Numbered from the stretch's first letter, positions 1 through 6,274 are shown. The stretch: 7,438 nt of DNA from an uncultured Collinsella sp. (GCA_947003675.1 CAMQPJ010000059.1:1-7438); one strand, 5' to 3'. The notes: a model not told the origin generated them from the letters alone. Made by a program: numbers and translations.

Positions 1-60
1 GGGGGGGTCTTTTTTATACACGACACCCAAAAAAAACCCCCGGGGGGGGGGGGCGGCAAA
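1..60. other. Low-complexity, homopolymer-rich contig edge
   Basis: The first 60 bases contain runs of G (7), T (6), A (8) and a C5-G12 block, unlike anything else in the window. I see no coding potential or recognisable element. Homopolymer pile-ups at the very end of a sequence usually reflect poor read quality or a mis-assembled contig end. A natural origin, such as a slippage-prone repeat, cannot be excluded from this window. The normal compositional texture returns by about position 84. Confidence 0.5.
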
Positions 61-89
61 TAAAAATTGCGCGCCCGGCCCCCACTTCT

Positions 90-158
90 AAGTTGCGGCG
101 AAATAGGGACTGTTTTTGCTGGCAAAAGGCCTAATTGATCCCTATTTCACCGCAAGTT
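90..158. repeat. 69-bp palindromic intergenic repeat, copy 1 (REP/MITE-like)
   Basis: Two inverted arms, 90-110 and 138-158, match at about 18 of 21 positions and enclose a 27-nt core. The arms carry the shared motif GCGGYGAAATAGGGA. The core has its own small dyad, TTTTGC-TG-GCAAAA. A second copy of exactly the same length lies at 2475-2543, and core and arms align without gaps, so this is a repeat family and not a chance hairpin. It begins 17 nt beyond the stop codon of the minus-strand zinc-ribbon gene. This 3'-end location is typical of REP-like elements and could help end transcription or protect the mRNA end. There is no clear U-tract, so I do not call it a canonical terminator. No transposase is present here. 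Confidence 0.8.
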
Positions 159-175
159 TTGATCAGTTGTTGGGA

Positions 176-1219
176 TTACTTCGCCTCGACGGGTGCGGCG
201 CCGGGGTAGCGGTCCTCAAAGTCCAGACGGTATTTGTTGTCGTTGGTGCCCGCTACGTTGTCGCGCGCCAGCGGCGCTACGATCTCGTCCTTGTGGTTGG
301 CGGGGCTGGAGTACTCAAGGCTGATCTCCCAGGCATCGCAAATGACGTCAATGCGATTCTCCAGGTCGTCGTAGAGCGCGATGATGTCTTTCCACGAGCT
401 GTAGTTCTGCGAGTCGATGGGAACATCCAGGTCCTCGACCTCGTCCTTAAGGTCGCCGATCTGATCCTCGAGCGCCTCGGCGGCATCGCTGGCAGATTGG
501 CGCGAGCTGCGGTCATCCTTGAGATAGTACGTGTTAAACGTGGTAGCGCAGTCGCGAACCTGCTGATCAAGATCGGAGAGCCTGCTGTAGTAGGAGCTCA
601 GCTGGTCGTAGACGTTCTGCTCGCTGATGGTGGCGGCATCGTGGGCGTCATCGTCATTATCGTCAAGCTTGTTGGGGTCGCCCTTGACGGACGCATCGTC
701 GTTATCGTGGTCGATCTTGACCTTCTCGATCGTCGTGCCCTTGGTATCATCGGCGCCCTTGTCGAAAGGCTTGATCATAAAGAACGCGACGAGCGCGATA
801 ATCACGACGACCAGCACGGCGATGATGCCGATAAACAGAGCGTTGTTGTTTTTGCGCGCGGCGGGAGCAACGGCCTGCGGAGCAGCGGTCGGAATGGGCT
901 GCTGCGGCGCGGAGCCGGCTGGCGTCGCCCATTGCTGCGTCGCGCCAGCTTCCGGTTGGGGAGCGGGTGCGGGCTGATGGGCGGACTGCACGGTCACGTC
1001 CGCCTGCTGGGGCTGAGTCGCCGTGGGCTGCTGCGCAGACTGAACCGTGGTCGCGGCGGTGCCGAAGGCGGTGCCGGGCGCGGCGGCATGTTCGGCTGCC
1101 TGCGCATTCTCTTGCGACTGAGAGGCCTGGCCATCATCGGTTACCGGCGTTCCGCAGCTGGTGCAAAAACGCTCGTCGTCATTCAGAAGCTTGCCGCAAT
1201 GGGTACAAAACCGGGGCAT
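176..1219 (-). CDS. Zinc-ribbon, single-pass membrane protein of unknown function
   Basis: The predicted protein has 347 aa. The N-terminus is a short zinc ribbon with paired cysteines C5/C8 and C19/C22 (FCTHCGK...FCTSCGTP). A long Q/A/P-rich linker follows (about 30-120), then one hydrophobic helix (about 126-149, IGIIAVLVVVIIALVAFFMI) preceded by R/K. After it comes a very acidic stretch with DDNDDD and a probable coiled coil (about 200-300). The likely topology is zinc ribbon inside, acidic helical part outside. This layout occurs in many actinobacterial and Firmicutes zinc-ribbon membrane proteins of unknown job; no enzyme motif is visible. I chose the ATG at 1219 because GGAAGGAA lies just upstream of it. 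The in-frame ATG at 1234 is upstream of that site and would place it inside the gene. The plus-strand reading frame across this region lacks recognisable motifs and is taken as a shadow. The gene appears monocistronic within this window. Confidence 0.85.
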   Translation of the reverse strand: MPRFCTHCGKLLNDDERFCTSCGTPVTDDGQASQSQENAQAAEHAAAPGTAFGTAATTVQSAQQPTATQPQQADVTVQSAHQPAPAPQPEAGATQQWATPAGSAPQQPIPTAAPQAVAPAARKNNNALFIGIIAVLVVVIIALVAFFMIKPFDKGADDTKGTTIEKVKIDHDNDDASVKGDPNKLDDNDDDAHDAATISEQNVYDQLSSYYSRLSDLDQQVRDCATTFNTYYLKDDRSSRQSASDAAEALEDQIGDLKDEVEDLDVPIDSQNYSSWKDIIALYDDLENRIDVICDAWEISLEYSSPANHKDEIVAPLARDNVAGTNDNKYRLDFEDRYPGAAPVEAK

Positions 1220-1250
1220 GATGGTTCCTTCCATTCGATGTGTTGGCTAG

Positions 1251-1256
1251 ATTATA
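1251..1256 (-). promoter_or_regulatory. -10 box for the zinc-ribbon gene
   Basis: On the minus strand a perfect TATAAT lies 32 nt before the chosen ATG (1219), leaving a short leader that contains the ribosome binding site. No convincing TTGACA-like -35 box is seen at 16-18 nt; the region there reads GCCCAA. The assignment therefore rests on the -10 hexamer and its position. Confidence 0.4.
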
Positions 1257-1393
1257 AGGTGGTTCAGGTGCGGTTGGGCCGCGCCGACCCAACTGGTTAT
1301 GTGAGGATGATCATGTCGCGCAAGCCCTGTCGCATGCGTCACAATGAGTGCGGCGTGCTGGGTGTCTGGCGCGGCCGTTTATCGACGGCTCGG

Positions 1394-1399
1394 TAGAAT
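1394..1399 (+). promoter_or_regulatory. -10-like box (GG-TAGAAT) for the lipoprotein gene
   Basis: TAGAAT preceded by GG resembles the GGTAYCAT motifs before tmk and comF. Transcription from it would start near 1406, downstream of the ATG at 1403 and 15 nt before the GTG at 1421. This supports the GTG as the true start. No clear -35 box is visible, so confidence is modest. Confidence 0.35.
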
Positions 1400-1420
1400 G
1401 CGATGGTGGGGAGTGAGTCT

Positions 1421-2476
1421 GTGTACTGCGGCGAGCAAGGTCGGGGTGGCGGCGAAAACGTGGAGGCGTTCCGGTTCCCGCCGGGGGATGCACCCCTCAC
1501 TGCGCGCGATTGCTCGCGTCGAGTGTTTTGTGCCGGGATGTTGACCGGAGCGCTTGCCTCGGTGATGAGTCTCGGCGGTTGTGCCGCGCGCCGCAACGAG
1601 GCTGAGGGCTCCGCTGTCCCTGTCAAACAAAAAGCGAATCATCCGTCCGCTCAAAAGACGGAAGCTGTCGCCCGGGCTTCTTGGATTGCCGGCCTTCAGC
1701 AAGATATCGAAGCTCTTGCCGAGCCGTATGGTGGGTCTACCTCGGTCTATGCTGTGGCGCTTGATCCTCAAACGTTCGCGTCGCTCGATGGTGAAGTCGC
1801 TGTGGCGCCGGACGCACGACGTGTGGCGGCAAGCATCATCAAGCTTCCCATTCTCGCTTGTGCGCTCGAGACCGTGACGGCGGGCGAGCTGTCCCTCGAC
1901 GAGCAGATAACGGTAACGCAACAGGATATCGTGGGTGGCAGCGGCAACATTCAGTCGCGCGGCGCGGGTGTGTCGTACAGTATTGACGAGCTGCTGCATG
2001 CCATGATCGCCCAGAGCGATAACGTGGCAGCGAACCTTGTTATCGGCAGGCTGGGTATGGATACGGTCAACGAAACGTGTGCCGCATTGGGGCTGACTCA
2101 AACCGTGCTCGCTCGTCTGATGATGGACACCGATGCCCAGGCGCAGGGTCGCGAGAACTATACGAGCGCCCGTGATGCTGCGGCTGTTTTGCGGCGACTG
2201 GCGGCGGGGACAATCGCGACGCCCGAGTTGTGCGAGCGAGCGCGCGGATATCTGCTGGCGCAGGAAGACGCGCGCGGTATTGTCGAGGGTGTTCCCGGTG
2301 GCGTTTTGGTCGCGCACAAAACGGGCAGCCTGGCGAATGCTCAGCACGATGCCGCAATCGTCTACGCCGAGCGCCCTTACGTGCTGGCAATCCTCACCCA
2401 AGACCTCGAACGCGAGCAGGCCCTAGCCCTCGAGCGCGACATTTCCTTCGCCATCAACGCTCGCGCTCACTCCTAA
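1421..2476 (+). CDS. Class A beta-lactamase-like serine hydrolase, Tat lipoprotein
   Basis: The predicted protein has 351 aa. The N-terminus carries a twin-arginine signal (SRRVFC, residues 32-37), a hydrophobic segment and a lipobox-like LGGC with C54, so it is probably exported folded and lipid-anchored outside the membrane. The mature part has the penicilloyl-serine fold signature: SIIK (S138, K141), SDN (199-201) and KTG (300-302), in the order and spacing of class A enzymes. The omega-loop region reads RLMMD where class A enzymes have RWEPE, so the deacylating Glu166 equivalent seems to be Met (about 234). This suggests a slow-turnover acylase, a peptidoglycan-related hydrolase or a penicillin-binding relative more than a resistance enzyme. 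GGGGAG at 1408-1413 sits 7 nt before the GTG at 1421. The in-frame ATG at 1403 has no ribosome binding site but is the alternative start (357 aa). The stop codon lies inside the downstream palindromic repeat. Confidence 0.85.
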   Translation: MYCGEQGRGGGENVEAFRFPPGDAPLTARDCSRRVFCAGMLTGALASVMSLGGCAARRNEAEGSAVPVKQKANHPSAQKTEAVARASWIAGLQQDIEALAEPYGGSTSVYAVALDPQTFASLDGEVAVAPDARRVAASIIKLPILACALETVTAGELSLDEQITVTQQDIVGGSGNIQSRGAGVSYSIDELLHAMIAQSDNVAANLVIGRLGMDTVNETCAALGLTQTVLARLMMDTDAQAQGRENYTSARDAAAVLRRLAAGTIATPELCERARGYLLAQEDARGIVEGVPGGVLVAHKTGSLANAQHDAAIVYAERPYVLAILTQDLEREQALALERDISFAINARAHS

Positions 2477-2543
2477 CTTGCGGTGAAATAGGGATTGTAT
2501 TTGCTGTTAGAAGGCGTATCTAGTCCCTATTTCACCGCAACTT
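2475..2543. repeat. 69-bp palindromic intergenic repeat, copy 2
   Basis: This has the same length and layout as the element at 90-158. The arms are about 2475-2495 and 2523-2543, and pairing can be extended outward to about 2473-2545 (22 of 25). The core matches copy 1 in the direct orientation at about 19 of 26 positions. The left arm overlaps the TAA stop codon (2474-2476) of the lipoprotein gene, so the transcript would end in this hairpin or read through it. Both copies in the window therefore sit at a gene's 3' end. Confidence 0.8.
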
Positions 2544-2550
2544 AGAGGGT

Positions 2551-2606
2551 CGGCAGTTGGGGACGTTCCTTTTCTGCCGGCACTTTGGGAACGTTCCTAA
2601 CTGCCG
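2551..2606. repeat. 56-bp palindromic intergenic repeat of a second family
   Basis: The arms 2551-2570 and 2587-2606 are inverted matches at 17 of 20 positions and share CGGCAGTT and ACGTTCC. The 16-nt centre contains the short palindrome TGCCGGCA. Its sequence is unrelated to the neighbouring 69-bp element, from which it is separated by only a few bases. Elements with GGGGACGTTCC-type arms are, from memory, common between genes in some gut bacteria. They resemble substrates of REP-associated (IS200-like) tyrosine transposases, but no such gene is in the window, so that link is inference. Confidence 0.7.
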
Positions 2607-2625
2607 CCTAGCGACCAGGTCGTAT

Positions 2626-2654
2626 TTGGGGTGCGCCGGACGCTGGGGTATCAT
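2626..2654 (+). promoter_or_regulatory. Promoter-like motif upstream of the tmk operon
   Basis: TTGGGG (2626-2631), a 17-nt spacer and TATCAT (2649-2654) preceded by GGGG form a reasonable sigma-70-type promoter. The predicted start is near 2661, giving a leader of about 47 nt before the tmk ATG. A second hexamer, TATAAC at 2666-2671, is a weaker alternative. The 13-nt block GGGGTATCATGGC here matches GGGGTACCATAGC upstream of comF at 11 of 13 positions. Confidence 0.45.
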
Positions 2655-2707
2655 GGCTTGGTTGCTATAACTTGCACTTTCGCGCCTTGTGGGAAGGGGA
2701 TGCGCCC

Positions 2708-3391
2708 ATGGCTTTTGAGCCCGCTCAACATAGCTTTATCACGCTCGAGGGCGTCGACGGCGCCGGCAAGTCCACGCAGGCGCGCCTACTTGCCCGTGCG
2801 CTCGAGCTCGCTGGTTACCAGGTTGTGAGCCTGCGCGAGCCGGGCGGTACCGCCATCAGCGAAAAGATCCGCGCCCTGCTGCTCGACCCTGCCAATACGG
2901 CGATGGGCGACACCTGCGAGCTGCTGCTCTACGAGGCGGCACGCGCTCAGTTGGTGCATGAGGTCATAGCTCCCGCCCTCGCTGCCGGCAAGGTGGTCCT
3001 GTGCGACCGTTTCTACGATTCCACGACCTGCTACCAGGCGTTTGCCGATGGCCTCGACCGTCAGATGGTGCGCGATGCCAACAACCTGGCTGTCACCGGT
3101 ACGCATCCGACGCTCACGCTCGTCTATCACATCACGCCCGAGCAGGCGGCGCTGCGCATGGCGGCCCGCGGTGCGGCGGATCGCATGGAGGCAAAGGGCA
3201 TGGCCTTCCAGGAGCGCGTTTATCAGGGATTTTGTTCCATTGCTGCCGAGGAGCCAGACCGCGTGAAGCTCATCGACGCCACTGCGTCGATCGCAGACGT
3301 CTTCGCGCAGACGGTCGAGCTGGTTCGTGCGTATGGCCTCGATGTCCCCCAAGATGCCGTCGCCGCCGCGCTTGCCCAGGAGGCCGAGTAA
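2708..3391 (+). CDS. tmk: Thymidylate kinase
   Basis: This cytosolic enzyme phosphorylates dTMP to dTDP using ATP, an essential step of dTTP supply. The 227-aa protein shows the family's P-loop GVDGAGKST (15-23), the substrate-loop REPGGT (43-48), ELLLYEAARAQLV (about 71-83), DRFYDST (100-106) and a LID region with RGAADRME (154-161) ending in FQERVYQGF. The length is slightly above the usual 205-215 aa. I chose the ATG at 2708 because GAAGGGGA lies about 7 nt upstream and translation begins 10 residues before the conserved ITLEG strand. A TTG at 2672 would add 12 residues with no family support. The stop is 1 nt before holB, whose ribosome binding site (AGGAGG, 3378-3383) lies inside the tmk end. 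The two genes are almost certainly co-transcribed and may be translationally coupled. Confidence 0.96.
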   Translation: MAFEPAQHSFITLEGVDGAGKSTQARLLARALELAGYQVVSLREPGGTAISEKIRALLLDPANTAMGDTCELLLYEAARAQLVHEVIAPALAAGKVVLCDRFYDSTTCYQAFADGLDRQMVRDANNLAVTGTHPTLTLVYHITPEQAALRMAARGAADRMEAKGMAFQERVYQGFCSIAAEEPDRVKLIDATASIADVFAQTVELVRAYGLDVPQDAVAAALAQEAE

Positions 3392-3392
3392 C

Positions 3393-4520
3393 ATGGCCCC
3401 CGCGCAGACAAGCCTGCTGGCCAAGCTCGACACCCAACAGCGCGTGCGCGATTTTTTGACCAACGCCATCGCAAGCGGCCGCGCATCGCACGCCTACCTG
3501 TTCTTGGGCGCTTCCGGCGCCGGTAAGCTCGACGCCGCATGGGCGCTTGCCCAGGCATTCCTGTGCGAGCGGGACGGCTGTGGCTCGTGCGACAGCTGCG
3601 TGCGCGTCGCCCGCCATACGCATCCCGACGTGCACTATTACACCCCCGAAAGTGCTACGGGCTACCTCATCGCGCAGACCCGCGAGCTGCTCGACGACGT
3701 GCCCTTGGCGCCCATCCGCGCCAAGGCAAAGGTCTACATCATCGACCGTGCCGAGCAACTGCGCGCCAACACCGCCAATGCGCTGCTCAAAACGCTCGAG
3801 GAACCGCCCGAGGGCGTCATGTTCATCCTGTTGGGCACCTCGGCCGACGTGATGCTGCTCACCATCGTGAGCCGCTGCCAGTGCGTGCCGTTTCGGCTGG
3901 TGTCGCCCACTGTGGCCGCGCAGGCCGTGAGCCGCGCCACCGGTCAAGATCCCGCGCGCTGCCGCATGGCCGTCGCCGTGGCGGGAAGCCCCACGCGTGG
4001 TATCGAGTTTCTCAAGAGCGCCGAGCGCCAGGACGCCCGTCGCCAGATGGTCCGCGCCATCGACTCGCTCATCGTCGCCGACGAGGCCGATGTGCTCAGT
4101 CGCGCCAAGTCGCTCATCGTCGCCGTCAAGGCGCCGCTCGCCGAGGTCAAGTCCACGCAGGAAAAGGTGCTCGAGCAAAATGCCGACTATCTGTCGCGTG
4201 GAGCATTGAAGCAGCTTGAGGACCGCAACAAGCGCGAACTCAACGCGCGCGAGCGTTCGGGTATCATGGAAGCGCTGGCGAGCGCGCGGACGCTCATGCG
4301 CGACGTGCTGCTGACACTTCAGGATGAGGCGGCAGACGTTGTGAACGAGGACGTGCGCGACACGATCGGGCGGCTTGCCGCGGCGACGAATGTTGCGGGT
4401 GCCACCCGGGCGCTCGAGGCAGTCGCGACCGCTGAGCGCAACATCGCCAGAAACGTTACTCCCCAGCTGGCCATCGAGGTCATGCTGTTCGATATCAGGA
4501 AGGCACTGAAATGCCGTTAG
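3393..4520 (+). CDS. holB: DNA polymerase III delta-prime subunit (clamp loader)
   Basis: Delta-prime is a rigid AAA+ subunit of the clamp-loader complex that opens the sliding clamp at the replication fork. The 375-aa protein has a P-loop-like GASGAGKL (39-46), in which the usual Ser/Thr after Lys is Leu. A zinc-binding set follows at C58, C63, C66 and C69. A Walker B-like strand VYIIDRAEQL (114-123), LLKTLEEPPE (131-140) and the SRC motif (160-162) are also present. SRC supplies the arginine finger to the neighbouring subunit, whereas loss of the P-loop hydroxyl fits a subunit that does not hydrolyse ATP itself. AGGAGG at 3378-3383, 9 nt before the ATG, fixes the start. The 3' end overlaps ricT by 10 nt. 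The helical C-terminal half (about 210-375) is poorly conserved, as is usual for this family, and is rich in charged residues. Confidence 0.93.
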   Translation: MAPAQTSLLAKLDTQQRVRDFLTNAIASGRASHAYLFLGASGAGKLDAAWALAQAFLCERDGCGSCDSCVRVARHTHPDVHYYTPESATGYLIAQTRELLDDVPLAPIRAKAKVYIIDRAEQLRANTANALLKTLEEPPEGVMFILLGTSADVMLLTIVSRCQCVPFRLVSPTVAAQAVSRATGQDPARCRMAVAVAGSPTRGIEFLKSAERQDARRQMVRAIDSLIVADEADVLSRAKSLIVAVKAPLAEVKSTQEKVLEQNADYLSRGALKQLEDRNKRELNARERSGIMEALASARTLMRDVLLTLQDEAADVVNEDVRDTIGRLAAATNVAGATRALEAVATAERNIARNVTPQLAIEVMLFDIRKALKCR

Positions 4521-6211
4521 TCGTACCCGTTAAGTTTACCTACGCCTCGCGCGACCTGTGGTTCGACCCACAGGATCTGGATATCCTCGAGGCCGATTAT
4601 GCTATCTGCTCCACCGAGCGCGGAACCGAGATCGGCCTGGTCACGGCCGATCCCTTCGAGGTGCCGCTCGACGAAATCGGTCAGCCGCTCAAGCCCGTGT
4701 TGCGCGTGGCGAGCGACATCGACCTGCAGCTTGCCGACGACCTGGCTATCCAGGGTGACGAGGCCATGGTCGACTTCCGCCGTCTGGTCAAGGAGCTCGA
4801 CCTCGAGATGAAGCCGGTCGGCGTCGAGTACCTGTTTGGCGGCGAGAAGGCTGTGTTCTACTTTGCTGCCGAGGAGCGCGTCGATTTCCGTCAGCTCGTC
4901 AAGGACCTGTCCTCGACGCTGCACATTCGCGTCGACATGCGCCAGATCGGCGTGCGTGACGAGACCCGCCTGGTGGGCGGCTATGCCCAGTGCGGCCAGG
5001 AGCTCTGCTGCACGCGCTTTGGCGGACAGTTTGAGCCGGTTTCGATTCGCATGGCAAAAGAGCAGGACCTGCCGCTCAACTCGTCCAAAATTAGCGGCGT
5101 CTGCGGCCGCCTGATGTGCTGCCTGCGCTACGAGTTCGAGGCGTACAAGGACTTTAAGAGCCGCGCGCCCAAAAAGAAGACGCTTATCGATACGCCGCTT
5201 GGCAAGGCGCGTATCCAGGAATATGACACGCCGCGTGAGCAGCTGGTGTTGCGCTTGGAGAACGGCAAAGTCTTTAAGGTCAACCTGGCCGACATGACCT
5301 GCTCGGAGGGCTGTAAAAAGAAGGCCGCCGAGCAGGGCTGCAACTGCCGCCCCGACTGCGTGACGCGCGATGTGCTCGAGCGTATCGAGTCGCCCGAGAT
5401 GCGCTTGGCGCTTATGGAGCTCGACCGCGAGAACGGCGTCGACGTGGGCGATGGCCTGTCGAGCGCCGACCGTCTGGCGGGGACGACGATGCCCAAGCGC
5501 CGCCGTCGCGATGCGGACGCCGATACCCGTGCGGGTCAGAGCCAGGGCGAGGGTCGCGGCCGCGGTAAGGGTCGCGGCAAGGCCGAGGCACCCGAGGCTG
5601 AGGAGGCTGCCGGTGGACGTCGCCGCCGCAAGCGCTCGGGTTCGGGCGATGCCGGCGAGGCCGCTCCTGCAGGCAAGAACTCCCCCCGCGAGCGCGAGGC
5701 CCAGCAGCCTCAGCAGCAAAATCGCGGCGGTGGCATGAATCCCACGCGCCGTCGCCGTCGCCATTTGTCGAGCGAGGAGCGCGAGGACGCCTTCCGCGCC
5801 GCAGCCGCTCGCGAAGCCGGTGCCGCCCCCAAGGGTGGTTCGGGTTCCGATGCGCCTGCCGACAAGGGTGGCAAGCAGCGCAACGATGACGAGCGCACCC
5901 CGCGTCCGCGTCGTCGCCATTCCTCGGGCGCGCAGCAAAAGCCTTCGGTGCCCTCCGTGGCCGATCAGGTCTCGGATGGCGAGGTCAAGGTCACGCGCCG
6001 TCGCCCCGGAGATGGCGGAGGGGCGGCCGCCAAGGCCGCGCGCGGCGCTGCTCGCGATGAACGCGAGTCGCGCGACGATCGTGGTGGCGAGGGTTCGGCC
6101 GACCAGGGTCAAAAGCGCCGTCGCCGTCGCCGTTCCCGCAAGCCGCGCCAGGATGGTGGCGAGGGCTCGACCCAAAACTCGTCCGCACCGCAACCGCCCA
6201 CCGGCGAATAG
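4511..6211 (+). CDS. ricT: PSP1-domain Fe-S protein RicT/YaaT with long basic C-terminal tail
   Basis: In Bacillus, RicT with RicA and RicF forms a complex carrying [4Fe-4S] clusters that acts with RNase Y on mRNA processing and affects competence, sporulation and biofilm formation. The 566-aa protein has the PSP1 region (about 60-145). The family's cysteine core follows: CGQELCC (C161, C166, C167), FEPVSIRMAKEQDLPLN and CGRLMCCLRYE (C198, C203, C204). A short KOW-like segment comes next (about 222-260), then a second cysteine set at C264, C268, C277, C279 and C283, which I do not associate with Bacillus RicT. Residues about 325-566 are low-complexity and predicted disordered, with six arginine blocks between G/A/D/E-rich stretches. 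Typical members are about 275 aa, so the tail nearly doubles the length. AGGAAGG (4497-4503) lies 7 nt before the ATG, and the start overlaps holB. The equally long opposite-strand frame is a codon-bias shadow. Confidence 0.9.
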   Translation: MPLVVPVKFTYASRDLWFDPQDLDILEADYAICSTERGTEIGLVTADPFEVPLDEIGQPLKPVLRVASDIDLQLADDLAIQGDEAMVDFRRLVKELDLEMKPVGVEYLFGGEKAVFYFAAEERVDFRQLVKDLSSTLHIRVDMRQIGVRDETRLVGGYAQCGQELCCTRFGGQFEPVSIRMAKEQDLPLNSSKISGVCGRLMCCLRYEFEAYKDFKSRAPKKKTLIDTPLGKARIQEYDTPREQLVLRLENGKVFKVNLADMTCSEGCKKKAAEQGCNCRPDCVTRDVLERIESPEMRLALMELDRENGVDVGDGLSSADRLAGTTMPKRRRRDADADTRAGQSQGEGRGRGKGRGKAEAPEAEEAAGGRRRRKRSGSGDAGEAAPAGKNSPREREAQQPQQQNRGGGMNPTRRRRRHLSSEEREDAFRAAAAREAGAAPKGGSGSDAPADKGGKQRNDDERTPRPRRRHSSGAQQKPSVPSVADQVSDGEVKVTRRRPGDGGGAAAKAARGAARDERESRDDRGGEGSADQGQKRRRRRRSRKPRQDGGEGSTQNSSAPQPPTGE

Positions 6212-6235
6212 CGCCCGCAAACGGATTTAACCTGC

Positions 6236-6262
6236 CTGACCCCAAACGCGTCGGGGTACCAT
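6236..6262 (+). promoter_or_regulatory. Promoter-like motif upstream of comF
   Basis: TACCAT (6257-6262) preceded by GGGG is close to the motif before tmk. A weak -35 candidate, CTGACC (6236-6241), lies 15 nt upstream, a short spacing. The predicted transcript would start near 6269, just ahead of the hairpin at 6275-6310. The motif overlaps a small ACCCC/GGGGT dyad (6239-6257). It suggests comF can be transcribed separately from the tmk-holB-ricT operon. Confidence 0.4.
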
Positions 6263-6274
6263 AGCGCTGAATCA

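Noticed and set aside
1273..1293. GTTGGG/CCCAAC dyad between the divergent genes as an operator
   Set aside because: It has only 6-bp arms with a 9-nt spacer in a GC-rich region. It does not overlap either promoter convincingly and could be chance.
116..1396. Plus-strand open frame of 426 codons opposite the zinc-ribbon gene
   Set aside because: It has no motifs and turns basic and irregular at its end. The minus-strand frame has a zinc ribbon, a membrane helix, a ribosome binding site and a -10 box.
1379..2401. Minus-strand open frame of 340 codons opposite the lipoprotein gene
   Set aside because: It has no motif or ribosome binding site support. The plus strand has signal peptide, SIIK, SDN and KTG motifs in order.
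90..2606. Palindromic repeats as a CRISPR array
   Set aside because: There are only two copies of one family about 2.4 kb apart, each with inner dyads, no regular spacers and no cas genes in the window.
3270..4178. Minus-strand open frame of 302 codons across the tmk end and holB
   Set aside because: It crosses two well-supported genes and is rich in H, G and R as expected of an antisense shadow.
4517..6220. Minus-strand open frame of 567 codons opposite ricT
   Set aside because: It lies almost exactly opposite ricT, shows only L/A/G-rich low-complexity sequence and has no recognisable domain. It reflects the GC-rich third-codon bias of ricT, which has clear PSP1 and cysteine motifs.
6239..6257. 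ACCCC/GGGGT dyad after ricT as a terminator
   Set aside because: It has a 5-bp stem, a 9-nt loop and no U-run, and it overlaps the promoter-like motif. It is too weak to call.
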